DNA of 64,000 nucleotides from Variovorax boronicumulans (GCF_030812215.1 NZ_JAUSSG010000005.1:372001-436000), one strand, 5' to 3'; shown: positions 47,612-56,931, counted from the stretch's first letter. The notes: generated by a model from the sequence alone, not told the origin. Numbers and translations are program-made.

Positions 47612-48046
47612 TTGAGCACCACCTTCACCCACCGCAATTTGCCGCGCCTGCTGCTGCAGGCCCGCGAAGCCGTGATGGCCCACACGCGGCCCAGCCTGCG
47701 CGAGCACGCACTGTCCGACCAGCAATGGCGCGTGCTGCGCGTGCTCGGCGAACACGGCGCGGTCGACACCGGCCGCGTCGCGCGCGAGGCCTTCATCCTC
47801 GGGCCGAGCCTCACCGGCGTGCTCGCGCGCATGGAGCGCGACAACCTCATCACCCGCGCCCGCGATCCGGCCGACCAGCGCCGCACCGTGGTCGAGGCCA
47901 CGCCACACGGCATGAAGCTGGTCAAGCGGCTGGGCACCAGCATCGAGGCGCACTACGACTGGATGGAGAAGTCGCTCGGCAAGGCCAAGCTCACGCAGCT
48001 CTACGGGCTGCTCGACGAGCTGATCGCCCTGGAGCAGCCCTCATGA
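47612..48046 (+). CDS. hpaR: MarR-family regulator of aromatic degradation (HpaR-like)
   Basis: 144 residues with a winged helix-turn-helix (about 45-110: SDQQWRVLRVLGEHGAVD, ARMERDNLITRARDPADQRR). It fits the HpaR group that represses homoprotocatechuate degradation genes. There is no ATG before the conserved N-terminus; TTG at 47612 with AGG eight bases upstream is the start. It overlaps hpaG1 by ATGA, so regulator and enzymes are one transcript. A palindrome overlaps its -10 box. Confidence 0.9.
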   Translation: MSTTFTHRNLPRLLLQAREAVMAHTRPSLREHALSDQQWRVLRVLGEHGAVDTGRVAREAFILGPSLTGVLARMERDNLITRARDPADQRRTVVEATPHGMKLVKRLGTSIEAHYDWMEKSLGKAKLTQLYGLLDELIALEQPS

Positions 48047-48678
48047 GCACCGCGCATTTCCTTCCCACCGGCACCGTCTACGGCACGCTGCTGAACTTCC
48101 GTGCCGAGGTTGAAGCGCTCGCGCCGCAGATGACCGAGCCGCCCTACAAGGCGCCACCCAAGGCACCGGTGCTCTACGTGAAGACCGCCAACACCTGGAG
48201 CCCCCACGGCAGCGCCATCGCGGTGCCTTCATCGATTCCCGAAGTGGAAATCGGCGCGAGCATCGGCATGGTGATCGGCGCCGAGGGCGATGTCGAAGGC
48301 TTCGTGCTGATGAACGACCTGTCGATTCCGCACGCGAGCTTCTTCCGCCCGCCGGTGAAGTTCAAGTGCGTCGACGGTTTCCTCGGCATCGGCCCGGTGC
48401 TGCGCGATGCGCAGGAGGTGGCCGACCCTGCGAGCTTCCGCGTCGAAGTGCGCATCAACGGCGCGCTCAAGCAAGCGATCGATTTTTCGCAGCTCGTGCG
48501 TCCGGCACAGCAGTTGCTCGCCGACGTCGGCGATTTCATGACGCTCGCGCATGGCGACGTGCTGATGCTGGGCTGTGATGCGGGCCGTCCGTTGGCACGT
48601 GCGGGCGACCGCATCGATATCTCCGCGACCGGCTTCGAGACATTGACCCACACGCTGGTGCAGGAGACCGCCGCATGA
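48043..48678 (+). CDS. hpaG1: HpaG1: OPET decarboxylase subunit (FAH family)
   Basis: 211 residues of the fumarylacetoacetate-hydrolase fold, corresponding to the N-terminal half of the fused E. coli HpaG. Expected to decarboxylate 5-oxopent-3-ene-1,2,5-tricarboxylate. Visible blocks are GTVYGTLLNFRAEVEAL, YVKTANTWSPHGSAI, EVEIGASIGMVIG and KCVDGFLGIGPVL. The two halves are separate genes here, joined by ATGA overlaps on both sides (hpaR before, hpaG2 after). Confidence 0.92.
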   Translation: MSTAHFLPTGTVYGTLLNFRAEVEALAPQMTEPPYKAPPKAPVLYVKTANTWSPHGSAIAVPSSIPEVEIGASIGMVIGAEGDVEGFVLMNDLSIPHASFFRPPVKFKCVDGFLGIGPVLRDAQEVADPASFRVEVRINGALKQAIDFSQLVRPAQQLLADVGDFMTLAHGDVLMLGCDAGRPLARAGDRIDISATGFETLTHTLVQETAA

Positions 48679-49445
48679 AGCACGCACGCGTCATCCACGA
48701 AGGCCGCGAACACAGCGGCACCGCCCACGAATTAAACGGCCAGCCAGACGCCGCCGTGCGACTCGAAGACGGCCGCATCGTCCCGCAGGAACAGCTGACC
48801 TGGCTGCCCCCACTGGCGCCCACCGCGCGGCCGCGCACCATCCTCGCGCTCGGCCTCAACTACGCCGACCATGCGAAGGAGCTCGAATTCAAGGCGCCCG
48901 AAGAACCGCTGGTGTTCGTCAAGGGCCAGAGCACGCTGATCGGCCACCGCCAGCACACGCACCGCCCGGCCGGCGTGCAGTTCATGCACTACGAATGCGA
49001 GCTCGCCATCGTCGTCGGCAAGACCGCGAAGAACGTCCAGCGCGACGACGCCTACGACTTCATCGGCGGCTACACGGTCGCCAACGACTATGCGATCCGC
49101 GACTACCTGGAGAACTGGTACCGCCCGAACCTGCGCGTGAAGAACCGCGACACCTGCACGCCGCTGGGCCCCTGGTTCGTCGATGCGACCGACGTTCCCG
49201 ACCCGATGGCGCTCGCGCTGCGCACCACCGTCAACGGCATCGTCACGCAGCAAGGTAACACGCGCGACATGATCTTCGATGCGCCCTTCCTCATCGAGTA
49301 CTTCAGCCGCTTCATGACGCTGTCGCCGGGCGACCTGATCCTCACGGGCACGCCCGACGGCGTGGTCGACTGCAAGCCGGGCGACGTGATCGTCACCGAG
49401 ATCGAGCACATCGGCGCGCTGGTCAACACCATCGACGCGGCCTGA
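48675..49445 (+). CDS. hpaG2: HpaG2: HHDD isomerase/decarboxylase subunit (FAH family)
   Basis: 256 residues, the C-terminal half of the HpaG reaction pair, isomerising 2-hydroxyhepta-2,4-diene-1,7-dioate to the 2-oxo-3-ene form. FAH-fold motifs are ALGLNYADHAKELEFKAPEE, MHYECELAIVVGKTAKNV and LTGTPDGV. The partner HpaG1 overlaps by four bases, so the two probably form a complex. Followed by a Bug gene after 45 bases. Confidence 0.93.
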   Translation: MKHARVIHEGREHSGTAHELNGQPDAAVRLEDGRIVPQEQLTWLPPLAPTARPRTILALGLNYADHAKELEFKAPEEPLVFVKGQSTLIGHRQHTHRPAGVQFMHYECELAIVVGKTAKNVQRDDAYDFIGGYTVANDYAIRDYLENWYRPNLRVKNRDTCTPLGPWFVDATDVPDPMALALRTTVNGIVTQQGNTRDMIFDAPFLIEYFSRFMTLSPGDLILTGTPDGVVDCKPGDVIVTEIEHIGALVNTIDAA

Positions 49446-49490
49446 TTTCCTTCCTGTCACACATACATAAAACCAGCGGAGACAAACGCA

Positions 49491-50483
49491 ATGAATGCCA
49501 GCAAGAAAACACGCGCCCTCGCCACCGCCCTCGTGGCATTGACCGCCTCGATGCTCGCGCTCGATGCGCCGGCGCAGTCGACGGCCTACCCCGCCAAGCC
49601 CGTGCGCTGGGTGGTCGGCTACCCGGCCGGCGGCGGCACCGACTTTCTCGCGCGCACGGTCGGCGCACAGGTGTCGCAGCAACTGGGCCAGCCGGTGCTC
49701 GTCGACAACAAACCCGGCGCCGGCGCGATCATCGCGTCGGAGAACGTCGCGCGCTCGCCGGGCGATGGCTACACCGTGTTCTCCGCCGACAACGGCGTGC
49801 TGGTCTACAACCCCGCGCTCTACAAGAAGCTGCCCTACGACGCCGAGAAAGACTTCGCACTCGTCGGCATGATGGGCCGCTCGCCGCTGGTCATCACCGC
49901 CGCACCGAATGCCGGCGTGGCCGATGCGAAGGCGCTCATCGCCGCGCTGAAGGCCTCGCCCGGCAAGTTCAGCATCGCGACACCGGGCACCGGCAGCCCG
50001 CACCACCTGGCGATGGAGCTGTTCCAGCGCGAGGCCGGCGTGTCGATGCTGCATGTGCCCTACAAGGGCGGCGCACCCGCGCTGCAGGACCTCATGGGCG
50101 GACAGGTGCCGCTGATGATGCTCGACCTGCCCAGCGGCGTGAGCGCGGTGAAGGCCGGCAAGGTGGTGCCGCTGCTGGCGATGTCGGCCGAGCGCATCCC
50201 GCAACTGCCCAACGTGCCCACTGCAAAGGAACTGGGCTACGCCAACGTCGAGGCCTACACCTGGCAAGGCCTGGTGACGCCCGTGGCCACGCCGAAGGAA
50301 GTGCAGGCCAGGCTCGGCACCGAGCTGCAGAAAGCCATGGGCGACGCCGGCGTGAAGCAGAAGCTCTATGACGCCGGCTGGGAAGCACGCCCCGCCGACG
50401 CCAGCGAAATGACGCGCTACACCGACGCGGAGCGCAAGAAATGGCACGCCTTGATCAAGGCACGCGACATCAAGCTCGATTGA
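49491..50483 (+). CDS. Bug/TctC-family periplasmic solute-binding protein
   Basis: 330 residues with a signal peptide (core LATALVALTASMLALDAPAQ) and the Bug fold: VRWVVGYPAGGGTDFLARTV, VDNKPGAGAIIASENVA, FSIATPGTGSPHHLAME and LHVPYKGGAPALQDLMGG. It lies inside the hpa operon between hpaG2 and hpaE, so its ligand is probably the aromatic substrate of this pathway or a close relative. No TctAB genes are nearby. Confidence 0.93.
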   Translation: MNASKKTRALATALVALTASMLALDAPAQSTAYPAKPVRWVVGYPAGGGTDFLARTVGAQVSQQLGQPVLVDNKPGAGAIIASENVARSPGDGYTVFSADNGVLVYNPALYKKLPYDAEKDFALVGMMGRSPLVITAAPNAGVADAKALIAALKASPGKFSIATPGTGSPHHLAMELFQREAGVSMLHVPYKGGAPALQDLMGGQVPLMMLDLPSGVSAVKAGKVVPLLAMSAERIPQLPNVPTAKELGYANVEAYTWQGLVTPVATPKEVQARLGTELQKAMGDAGVKQKLYDAGWEARPADASEMTRYTDAERKKWHALIKARDIKLD

Positions 50484-50500
50484 AGAACCGGACACCCTCC

Positions 50501-51967
50501 ATGCAACAGATCAATCACCTCATCGGCGGCAAGTCCGTCACGGGCAAGGACTACTTCGAAACCGTCAACCCCGCCACGCAGGAGGTGCTGGCCGAGGTCG
50601 CCTCGGGCGGCGAAGCCGAGGTGAACGCCGCCGTCGCCGCCGCCAAGGAAGCCTTTCCGAAGTGGGCCGGCCTGCCCGCGCCCGAGCGCGCGAAGCTTAT
50701 CCGCAAGCTTGGCGACCTGATCGCCGCGCACGTGCCCGAGATCGCACAGACCGAGACCAACGACTGCGGCCAGGTCATCGCGCAAACCGGCAAGCAGTTG
50801 GTGCCGCGCGCGGCCGACAACTTCTATTACTTCGCCGAGATGTGCACGCGCGTGGACGGCCACACCTACCCCACGCCCACGCACCTGAACTACACGCTGT
50901 TCCACCCGGTGGGCGTGTGCGCACTCATCAGCCCGTGGAACGTGCCGTTCATGACGGCCACCTGGAAGGTCGCGCCGTGCCTCGCGTTCGGCAACACCGC
51001 CGTGCTGAAGATGAGCGAGCTCTCGCCGCTCACTGCCGCGCGCCTGGGTGAACTCGCGCTCGAAGCCGGCATTCCGCCCGGCGTGCTGAACCTCGTGCAC
51101 GGCTACGGCAAGGAAGCCGGCGAGCCGCTGGTGGCGCACCCCGACGTGCGCGCGATTTCTTTCACCGGCTCCACCGCCACCGGCAACCGCATCGTGAAGA
51201 GCGCGGGCCTCAAGAAGTTCAGCATGGAACTGGGCGGCAAGAGCCCGTTCGTGATCTTCGACGACGCCGACCTCGACCGTGCGCTCGACGCGGCCGTCTT
51301 CATGATCTTCAGCAACAACGGCGAGCGCTGCACGGCGGGCTCGCGCATCCTGGTGCAGCAGTCGATCTATGCGGACTTCGCGGCGAAGTTCGCCGAGCGC
51401 GCCAAGCGCATCACCGTGGGCGATCCACTCGACGAGAAGACCATCGTCGGCCCGATGATTTCGCAGGCGCACCTGGCCAAGGTGCGCAGCTACATCGAGC
51501 TCGGTCCGAAAGAAGGCGCGACGCTGCTGTGCGGCGGCCTCGATGCGCCGAGCAACCTGCCGGACCGCGTGAAGAAAGGCAACTACGTCGTGCCCACCGT
51601 CTTCGCCGATGTCGACAACCGCATGAAGATCGCGCAGGACGAGATCTTCGGCCCGGTCGCGTGCCTGATCCCGTTCAAGGACGAGGCCGACGCGATCCGC
51701 CTCGCCAACGACATCCAATACGGCCTCAGCAGCTACGTGTGGACCGAGAACATCGGCAAGGCCCACCGCGTCGCCGCGGCCGTGGAAGCCGGCATGTGCT
51801 TCGTCAACAGCCAGAACGTGCGAGACCTGCGCCAGCCCTTCGGCGGCACCAAGGCCTCGGGCACCGGCCGCGAAGGCGGCACCTGGAGCTACGAGGTGTT
51901 CTGCGAGCCGAAGAACGTGGCGGTGTCGCTGGGCTCGCACCACATCCCGCACTGGGGCGTGGCGTGA
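50501..51967 (+). CDS. hpaE: 5-carboxymethyl-2-hydroxymuconate semialdehyde dehydrogenase
   Basis: NAD-dependent oxidation of the ring-cleavage aldehyde to 5-carboxymethyl-2-hydroxymuconate. 488 residues, aldehyde dehydrogenase superfamily: the NAD-binding SFTGSTATGNRIVKSAG block, the general-base glutamate in LELGGKSPF-like KKFSMELGGKSPF, and the catalytic Cys277 in NNGERCTAGSRI. ATG at 50501 fits the family start; the frame opens earlier but overlaps the Bug gene. The stop overlaps the next Bug gene (GTGA). Confidence 0.94.
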   Translation: MQQINHLIGGKSVTGKDYFETVNPATQEVLAEVASGGEAEVNAAVAAAKEAFPKWAGLPAPERAKLIRKLGDLIAAHVPEIAQTETNDCGQVIAQTGKQLVPRAADNFYYFAEMCTRVDGHTYPTPTHLNYTLFHPVGVCALISPWNVPFMTATWKVAPCLAFGNTAVLKMSELSPLTAARLGELALEAGIPPGVLNLVHGYGKEAGEPLVAHPDVRAISFTGSTATGNRIVKSAGLKKFSMELGGKSPFVIFDDADLDRALDAAVFMIFSNNGERCTAGSRILVQQSIYADFAAKFAERAKRITVGDPLDEKTIVGPMISQAHLAKVRSYIELGPKEGATLLCGGLDAPSNLPDRVKKGNYVVPTVFADVDNRMKIAQDEIFGPVACLIPFKDEADAIRLANDIQYGLSSYVWTENIGKAHRVAAAVEAGMCFVNSQNVRDLRQPFGGTKASGTGREGGTWSYEVFCEPKNVAVSLGSHHIPHWGVA

Positions 51968-52938
51968 ACGCACGCCGACGCGCGCTGCTGCAGGGCGTTG
52001 CCGCACTGGCGGCCGTGCCGTCGCTGGCACACGCCCGCGGCGACTGGCCCAACAAGCCGGTGCGCATCGTCGTGCCCTTCACGCCCGGCGGCACCACCGA
52101 CTTCGTCGCGCGGCTCGTGGCGGTCGAACTCGGCAAGACGCTGGAGCAGGCCGTGATCGTCGAGAACAAGCCCGGCGCGGGCACGGTGATCGGCGTCGAT
52201 GCGGTCGCCAAGTCGGCGCCCGATGGCTACACATTCGTCAGCGTGGCGAACAGCTTCACCGCCAACCAGACGCTGGTGCGCAAGCTCCCCTACGACACGC
52301 AGAAAGACCTGCGCCCGGTCGCGCTCATGGGCATGTCGGAGCACGTGCTCGCCACGCATCCCTCGAGCGGCCTGAAGACGCTGGCCGACCTGCGCAACCA
52401 GGCGAAGGCGAAGCCCGGCACGCTGAGCTTCGCCTCCTTCGGCAACGGCACCTCGGCCCACCTGTCGGGCGAAATGCTCAAGCTGCAGATGGGCCTGGAC
52501 ATCGTGCATGTGCCCTACAAAGGCCAGGGCCCCGCGCTCACCGACCTGCTCGGCGGACAGGTGACCATGATGTTCGGCAACTGGCCCGAGTTCCGCGGCC
52601 ACATCCAGAGCGGCAAGCTGGTCGCGCTCGGCATGGCGACCGCACAGCGTTCGCAGTACGCGCCCGCCATACCCACACTCGCAGAACAGGGTGTGGCCAT
52701 CGAGTCCAATTCGTGGAATGGACTGCTGGCACCCGCCGGCACGCCCGATGCCATCGTGCTGCGCATGAACGACGAGGTGAACCGCGCGCTCGCGGGCCCT
52801 GCCGTGGCCGACGCCTTCCGCAAGGGCGGCATCGCGTCGCTGTCGGGCACGCCCGAGCGTTTTGCTGCTTTCATCCGGAGCGAGATCTCGAAGTACGGCG
52901 ACGTGATCCGCAAGGCCAACATCCAGATCGAGGGCTGA
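51964..52938 (+). CDS. Bug/TctC-family periplasmic solute-binding protein
   Basis: 324 residues. It starts with GTG inside the hpaE stop (GTGA) and has an arginine-rich signal peptide (NARRRALLQGVAALAAVPSL, cleavage near ALAHA). Bug motifs: VRIVVPFTPGGTTDFVARLV, VENKPGAGTVIGVDAVA, LSFASFGNGTSAHLSGEML and VHVPYKGQGPALTDLLGG. It is the second Bug protein of the hpa operon and probably binds a related but different aromatic acid. Confidence 0.93.
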   Translation: MNARRRALLQGVAALAAVPSLAHARGDWPNKPVRIVVPFTPGGTTDFVARLVAVELGKTLEQAVIVENKPGAGTVIGVDAVAKSAPDGYTFVSVANSFTANQTLVRKLPYDTQKDLRPVALMGMSEHVLATHPSSGLKTLADLRNQAKAKPGTLSFASFGNGTSAHLSGEMLKLQMGLDIVHVPYKGQGPALTDLLGGQVTMMFGNWPEFRGHIQSGKLVALGMATAQRSQYAPAIPTLAEQGVAIESNSWNGLLAPAGTPDAIVLRMNDEVNRALAGPAVADAFRKGGIASLSGTPERFAAFIRSEISKYGDVIRKANIQIEG

Positions 52939-52944
52939 AGAACG

Positions 52945-53280
52945 ATGAGCCTCTATGCGATGCAGAAATTCCTCTTCGCGCTGAACCGCGAAGCCGAGGT
53001 GCAGCGCCGATACGCGGAAGGCGGCGAGGTGCGTACCGCGCTGCTCGCCGACTACGACCTCGACGATGAAGAGCGCGAGGCCATCGACGCCGGCGACATC
53101 GGCAAGCTCTACGTGCTCGGCTGCAACGGCCAGTTGCTGATGCACTTCGCGCCGCTGCTGGGCATTGCATGGGCAGACTACCTCGAAGCGATGCGCGAGG
53201 GCGTGCGCAAGTACGGCCCGGTCCGCGCGGGCATCTATGCAATGACAACCGGAACCGACGAGAAAGTGGCAGGCGTATGA
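52945..53280 (+). CDS. LigA-type small subunit of a ring-cleavage dioxygenase
   Basis: 111 residues, all-helical LigA fold (protocatechuate 4,5-dioxygenase alpha-subunit-like): MQKFLFALNREAEVQRRYAE, EEREAIDAGDIGKLYVLGCN and a tail with YGPVRAGIYAM. It caps the active site of the LigB-type catalytic subunit encoded next, whose ATG overlaps its stop (ATGA). Canonical HpaD enzymes have no such subunit, which makes this pair unusual in an hpa operon. Confidence 0.88.
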   Translation: MSLYAMQKFLFALNREAEVQRRYAEGGEVRTALLADYDLDDEEREAIDAGDIGKLYVLGCNGQLLMHFAPLLGIAWADYLEAMREGVRKYGPVRAGIYAMTTGTDEKVAGV

Positions 53281-54104
53281 GTCTCGTATTCGCAGGCGTG
53301 TGCAGCCACGCCCCCGGCATCACCGGCCGCGCGCACCTCGCCGACCCGGCGGTGAAGGACGAGTTCCACGCGCAGTTCCATCGCTTCGGCGAGGCGATGC
53401 GCGCGACGAAACCCGACGCGGTGATCGTCATTGCCGCCGAGCACTTCGCCAACTTCTTCATGAACAACATGCCGGCCTACGCCATCGGCATGGCCGACAG
53501 CTACGAGGGCCCCATCGAAGACCCGAAGTGGCTCGGCATCGAGAAGACCAGGGTGCCCGGCGACGCCGCGCTCTCGCAGCGCCTGATCCGCGAGGTGATG
53601 CAGACGGTGGACGTGGCCTATGCGGAAGAATGGAAGTTCGACCACGGCATCATGGTGCCGCTGCACTTCCTCACGCCGCGGTTCGACACCAAGGTGATCC
53701 CCGTGAACATCAACTGCCAGGGCCCGCCGCTCACGCCGCTGCATCGCGCGTGGGCCTTCGGCGAGGCATTGCGCCGCGCCTGCGACAAGGCGCCCGAGCG
53801 CATCGCGCTGGTGGGCACGGGCGGCATCTCGCACTGGCCGGCCACGCCCGATTCGGGCAAGGTCAATGCCGAATGGGACGCCGAGTTCATGCGCCGCTGG
53901 TGCGCCAACGACCGCGAGGCGCTGCTCTCGCAGGACGACTACAGCGACGAGGCCACCTACCGCGAAGCCGGCCAGGGCGGCTTCGAGATCCGCACATTCC
54001 TCAGCGTGGCCGCGGCCGCGCGCGGCAAGGGCGAGATCTTCCATATGAAGGCCATCCCGATCTTCGCGGTGACCTGCACGGCCGCCGTCATGTCGGTGGC
54101 ATGA
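53277..54104 (+). CDS. LigB-type class III extradiol ring-cleavage dioxygenase
   Basis: 275 residues. Non-haem Fe(II) ligands are expected at His11 (CSHAPGI) and His56 (AAEHFANFF), with the catalytic His186 in GTGGISHWP. A glutamate ligand lies in the C-terminal half. It opens a catechol-type ring next to the hydroxyls; in this operon the substrate should be homoprotocatechuate or a close relative. Coupled by ATGA to the LigA-type small subunit, it stands where hpaD would be expected. It is more like LigB/MhpB than E. coli HpaD in the sequences I recall. Confidence 0.88.
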   Translation: MSLVFAGVCSHAPGITGRAHLADPAVKDEFHAQFHRFGEAMRATKPDAVIVIAAEHFANFFMNNMPAYAIGMADSYEGPIEDPKWLGIEKTRVPGDAALSQRLIREVMQTVDVAYAEEWKFDHGIMVPLHFLTPRFDTKVIPVNINCQGPPLTPLHRAWAFGEALRRACDKAPERIALVGTGGISHWPATPDSGKVNAEWDAEFMRRWCANDREALLSQDDYSDEATYREAGQGGFEIRTFLSVAAAARGKGEIFHMKAIPIFAVTCTAAVMSVA

Positions 54105-54120
54105 ACGAAAGAGCAGCGAC

Positions 54121-54528
54121 ATGCCGCACCTGGTGATCCTCTACACCCCCAACATCGAAGCCGAGACCGACATGTCGGCCCTGTGCCGCACGCTCGCCGA
54201 CACGATGCTCAAGCAACGTGACGAGGCGGACAAGCCGGTGTTCCCCATCGGCGGCACGCGTGTGCTGGCCTACCCCGCCGCGCACCATGCGGTGGCCGAC
54301 GGCAAGGCCGACTACGCCTTCGTGTACCTCAACATCCGCATGGCCGCAGGACGGTCGGAGGCGGTGAAGAAGAAGGCCGGCGACGAGCTGCTGGCCGATG
54401 TGCGCGCGCATTTCGCGCCGATCTTCGACCAGCGCCACATCGGCATCACGCTGCAGATCGACGAAAGCCCGGGACAGGTGTACGACGGCAAGCACAGCAA
54501 CCTGCACCCTCTGTTCAACAAGCCATAA
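54121..54528 (+). CDS. hpaF: 5-carboxymethyl-2-hydroxymuconate isomerase
   Basis: 135 residues, tautomerase superfamily. The catalytic Pro follows the initiator Met ([13 protein letters not shown]), and the ending [12 protein letters not shown] is typical of the family. It converts CHM to 5-oxopent-3-ene-1,2,5-tricarboxylate, the substrate of HpaG. It lies between the dioxygenase and hpaH, with 16-base gaps on both sides. Confidence 0.93.
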   Translation: MPHLVILYTPNIEAETDMSALCRTLADTMLKQRDEADKPVFPIGGTRVLAYPAAHHAVADGKADYAFVYLNIRMAAGRSEAVKKKAGDELLADVRAHFAPIFDQRHIGITLQIDESPGQVYDGKHSNLHPLFNKP

Positions 54529-54544
54529 GAAGAAGCGAGCCGCC

Positions 54545-55348
54545 ATGCTGTCCCAAGCCACCATCGCCCAACTGGCCGCCGAGTTGCACGAAAGCGAGAA
54601 GTCGCGCGTGCAGGTCGAGCACTTCTCGAAACGCTTTCCCGGGATGACCGTCGAAGACGGCTACGCCATCTCGCGCGAATGGGTGAAAAAGAAGATCGCC
54701 GAAGGCCGCACGGTGAAGGGCCACAAGATCGGCCTCACCTCGCGCGCGATGCAGCAGTCCAGCCAGATCGACGAGCCCGACTACGGCACGCTCTTGGACG
54801 ACATGTTCTTCGAGCAGGGCGGCGACATTCCCTTCACGCGCTTCATCGCGCCGCGCATCGAGGTGGAACTGGCCTTCATCCTCGGCAGGAAACTGCAGGG
54901 TCCGAACGTGACCATCTTCGACGTGCTGGCCGCCACCGACTACGTGGTGCCCGCCATCGAGATCATCGATGCACGCATCGAGCAGTTCGACCGCCACACC
55001 AAGGCGCCGCGCAAGGTGTTCGACACCATCTCCGACAACGCGGCCAACGCCGGCATCGTGATGGGCGGGCGTCCGGTCAAGCCCGATGCGGTCGATTTGC
55101 GCTGGGTGAGCGCCCTCCTCTACAAGAACGGCGTGATCGAGGAAACGGGCGTGGCCGCGGGCGTGCTCAACCATCCCGCCACCGGCGTGGCATGGCTCGC
55201 GAACAAGCTCGCGCCGTGGGACGAGCACCTCGAAGCCGGCGAGGTGGTGCTCGCCGGCTCGTTCACGCGCCCGACCACCGCGCTCCCGGGCGACACCTTC
55301 CATGCCGACTACGGCCCCCTTGGCGCCATCTCGTTCCGCCTGATATGA
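54545..55348 (+). CDS. hpaH: 2-oxohept-3-ene-1,7-dioate hydratase
   Basis: Hydrates the 2-oxo-3-ene dioate to 4-hydroxy-2-oxoheptane-1,7-dioate. 267 residues, exactly the usual HpaH length, FAH-related fold with metal ligands in [13 protein letters not shown] and [14 protein letters not shown]. The [12 protein letters not shown] segment is shared with other hydratase/decarboxylases (MhpD, XylJ). ATG at 54545 is preceded by AAGAAGCGAGC. A dispersed repeat separates it from hpaI. Confidence 0.94.
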   Translation: MLSQATIAQLAAELHESEKSRVQVEHFSKRFPGMTVEDGYAISREWVKKKIAEGRTVKGHKIGLTSRAMQQSSQIDEPDYGTLLDDMFFEQGGDIPFTRFIAPRIEVELAFILGRKLQGPNVTIFDVLAATDYVVPAIEIIDARIEQFDRHTKAPRKVFDTISDNAANAGIVMGGRPVKPDAVDLRWVSALLYKNGVIEETGVAAGVLNHPATGVAWLANKLAPWDEHLEAGEVVLAGSFTRPTTALPGDTFHADYGPLGAISFRLI

Positions 55349-55350
55349 AG

Positions 55351-55450
55351 CTCGCCCCCAGGCTTTGCGCACTTCGTGTCGCATCTCCCACCCCCTACCG
55401 GGGGCAACACCAGCGGCCCGGCAAAGCCGGTTCCGCGGTGCTCCACGAAT
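55351..55450. repeat. Dispersed GC-rich intergenic repeat, copy G
   Basis: About 100 bases between hpaH and hpaI, matching the reverse complement of 37041-37137. Shared blocks read here are CCCCCAGGCTT, GCGCACTTCGTGTCGC, GCGGCCCGGC and AAGCCGGTTCCGCGG. It interrupts an otherwise tightly spaced operon. Confidence 0.8.
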
Positions 55451-55484
55451 GAAAACATCACCCTTCGATCTGTTGGACTGAACA

Positions 55485-56306
55485 ATGCACACCCCCATCA
55501 ACACCTTCAAGCAGGCCATGCAGGCCGGCGAGCAAAAGATCGGCCTCTGGGTCGGCCTGGCGGACAGCTACGTCGCCGAGATCCTCGCGGGCTGCGGCTA
55601 CGACTGGCTGCTGGTCGACGGCGAGCACGCGCCCAACGACGTGCGCTCGGTGCTCGGGCAATTGCAGGGCATCTCCAGCGCGTGGTCGGCGCAGCCCGAG
55701 TCGGAGCGCTCGCATCCGGTGGTGCGCATTCCGACCGGCGACACCACGCTGATCAAGCAGTACCTGGACATCGGCGCGCAGACGCTGCTGGTGCCGATGG
55801 TCGATACCGCCGAGCAGGCCGCGCGCATGGTGCAGGGCATGCGCTATCCGCCCGAAGGCATTCGCGGCATGGGCAGCGCGCTCGCACGCGCGTCACGCTG
55901 GCAGGCCTACCCGCAGTACCTGCATGAAGCCAATGCGCAGACCTGCCTCTTGGTGCAGGCCGAGACGGTCGAGGCGATGAAGAACCTCGACGCCATCGCG
56001 GCGACACCGGGCGTGGATGGCGTGTTCATCGGGCCGGCGGATTTGTCGGCATCGATGGGTTTCGTGGGCCAGCCCAACCATCCCGAGGTACAGGCGGTGA
56101 TCGCCGACGCCATCGCGCGCATCCTGAAGGCCGGCAAGGCGCCGGGCATTCTCTCGACCACCGAGGAGCAGGCACGCAAGTGGCTCGCGGCAGGCGCGCG
56201 CTTCGTGGCCGTGGGCGTGGACACCATGGTGCTCACGGCTGCGGCCAAACAATTGCTCGCGAAGTACAGGAACTCGGCGAAGACCGACGCTGTCAATAGC
56301 TATTGA
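55485..56306 (+). CDS. hpaI: 4-hydroxy-2-oxoheptane-1,7-dioate aldolase
   Basis: Cleaves the last intermediate to pyruvate and succinate semialdehyde. 273 residues of the class II HpcH/HpaI family: catalytic His48 in [11 protein letters not shown], the metal-ligand glutamate in [11 protein letters not shown], the aspartate in [14 protein letters not shown] and the GIRGMGS arginine loop. It completes the pathway after hpaH. The repeat between hpaH and hpaI may affect its expression. Confidence 0.94.
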   Translation: MHTPINTFKQAMQAGEQKIGLWVGLADSYVAEILAGCGYDWLLVDGEHAPNDVRSVLGQLQGISSAWSAQPESERSHPVVRIPTGDTTLIKQYLDIGAQTLLVPMVDTAEQAARMVQGMRYPPEGIRGMGSALARASRWQAYPQYLHEANAQTCLLVQAETVEAMKNLDAIAATPGVDGVFIGPADLSASMGFVGQPNHPEVQAVIADAIARILKAGKAPGILSTTEEQARKWLAAGARFVAVGVDTMVLTAAAKQLLAKYRNSAKTDAVNSY

Positions 56307-56330
56307 TTTTTCAACCAAGGGAGTTAACCA

Positions 56331-56801
56331 ATGCAACGCATCACCTGGACGGCCATCGCCGCATCCACCACCCTGTTCCTCGCAGCCTGTGCCCCCATGG
56401 GCGGGGCCAAGCAAAGCACCACCTCACAACAGGAAGCCAACCGCCAGACCGTTCTGGCCTTCTACGAAAAGGGCCTGAACCAGAAGGACGCCGACGCAGC
56501 CCTTCAGTACGTGGGCAACCGCTACGTGCAGCACAACCCCGTGGCGGCCGACGGCCCGGAGGGCTTTCGCAAGTTCGTCGCCTTCCTGCGCGAGAAATTT
56601 CCGAAGTCGCACAGCGCCATCAAGCGCAGTTTTGTCGAAGGCGACTACGTGATCCTGCATGTGCACGCGGTACGCGAGCCGGGTACGCGCGGCACCGCGA
56701 TCATCGACATCTTCAAGCTGGAGAACGGGAAGATCGTCGAGCACTGGGACGTGGCGCAACCGGTTCCGGAGACCGCCGCCAACAACAACGGAATGTTCTG
56801 A
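56331..56801 (+). CDS. SnoaL/NTF2-like lipoprotein
   Basis: 156 residues. The signal peptide ends in the lipobox LAAC (Cys20), so it is lipid-anchored in the envelope. The mature part has a SnoaL-like fold: VLAFYEKGLNQKDADAALQY, YVQHNPVAADGPEGF and a GKIVEHWDVAQPVPE end. Related cytoplasmic proteins include ester cyclases and predicted isomerases, but exported lipoprotein versions have no defined role. It follows hpaI after 24 bases and may be co-transcribed. Confidence 0.82.
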   Translation: MQRITWTAIAASTTLFLAACAPMGGAKQSTTSQQEANRQTVLAFYEKGLNQKDADAALQYVGNRYVQHNPVAADGPEGFRKFVAFLREKFPKSHSAIKRSFVEGDYVILHVHAVREPGTRGTAIIDIFKLENGKIVEHWDVAQPVPETAANNNGMF

Positions 56802-56931
56802 GGACGAACTCTCCGGGTGAAGAAATCGTGTCGCGGCTTTCAAAACGTGAGGTAAACGCGGGGGTCCCACCCCATGCCTTACTGGAAAAATACGCGCTCC
56901 CGAACCACCACCACCCGGAGAGAGACCCATC

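Noticed and set aside
56844..56885. A small GGGGT-CCC-ACCCC hairpin before the Bug gene at 56932
   Set aside because: The stem is five bases and no T-run follows; such structures arise by chance at this GC content.
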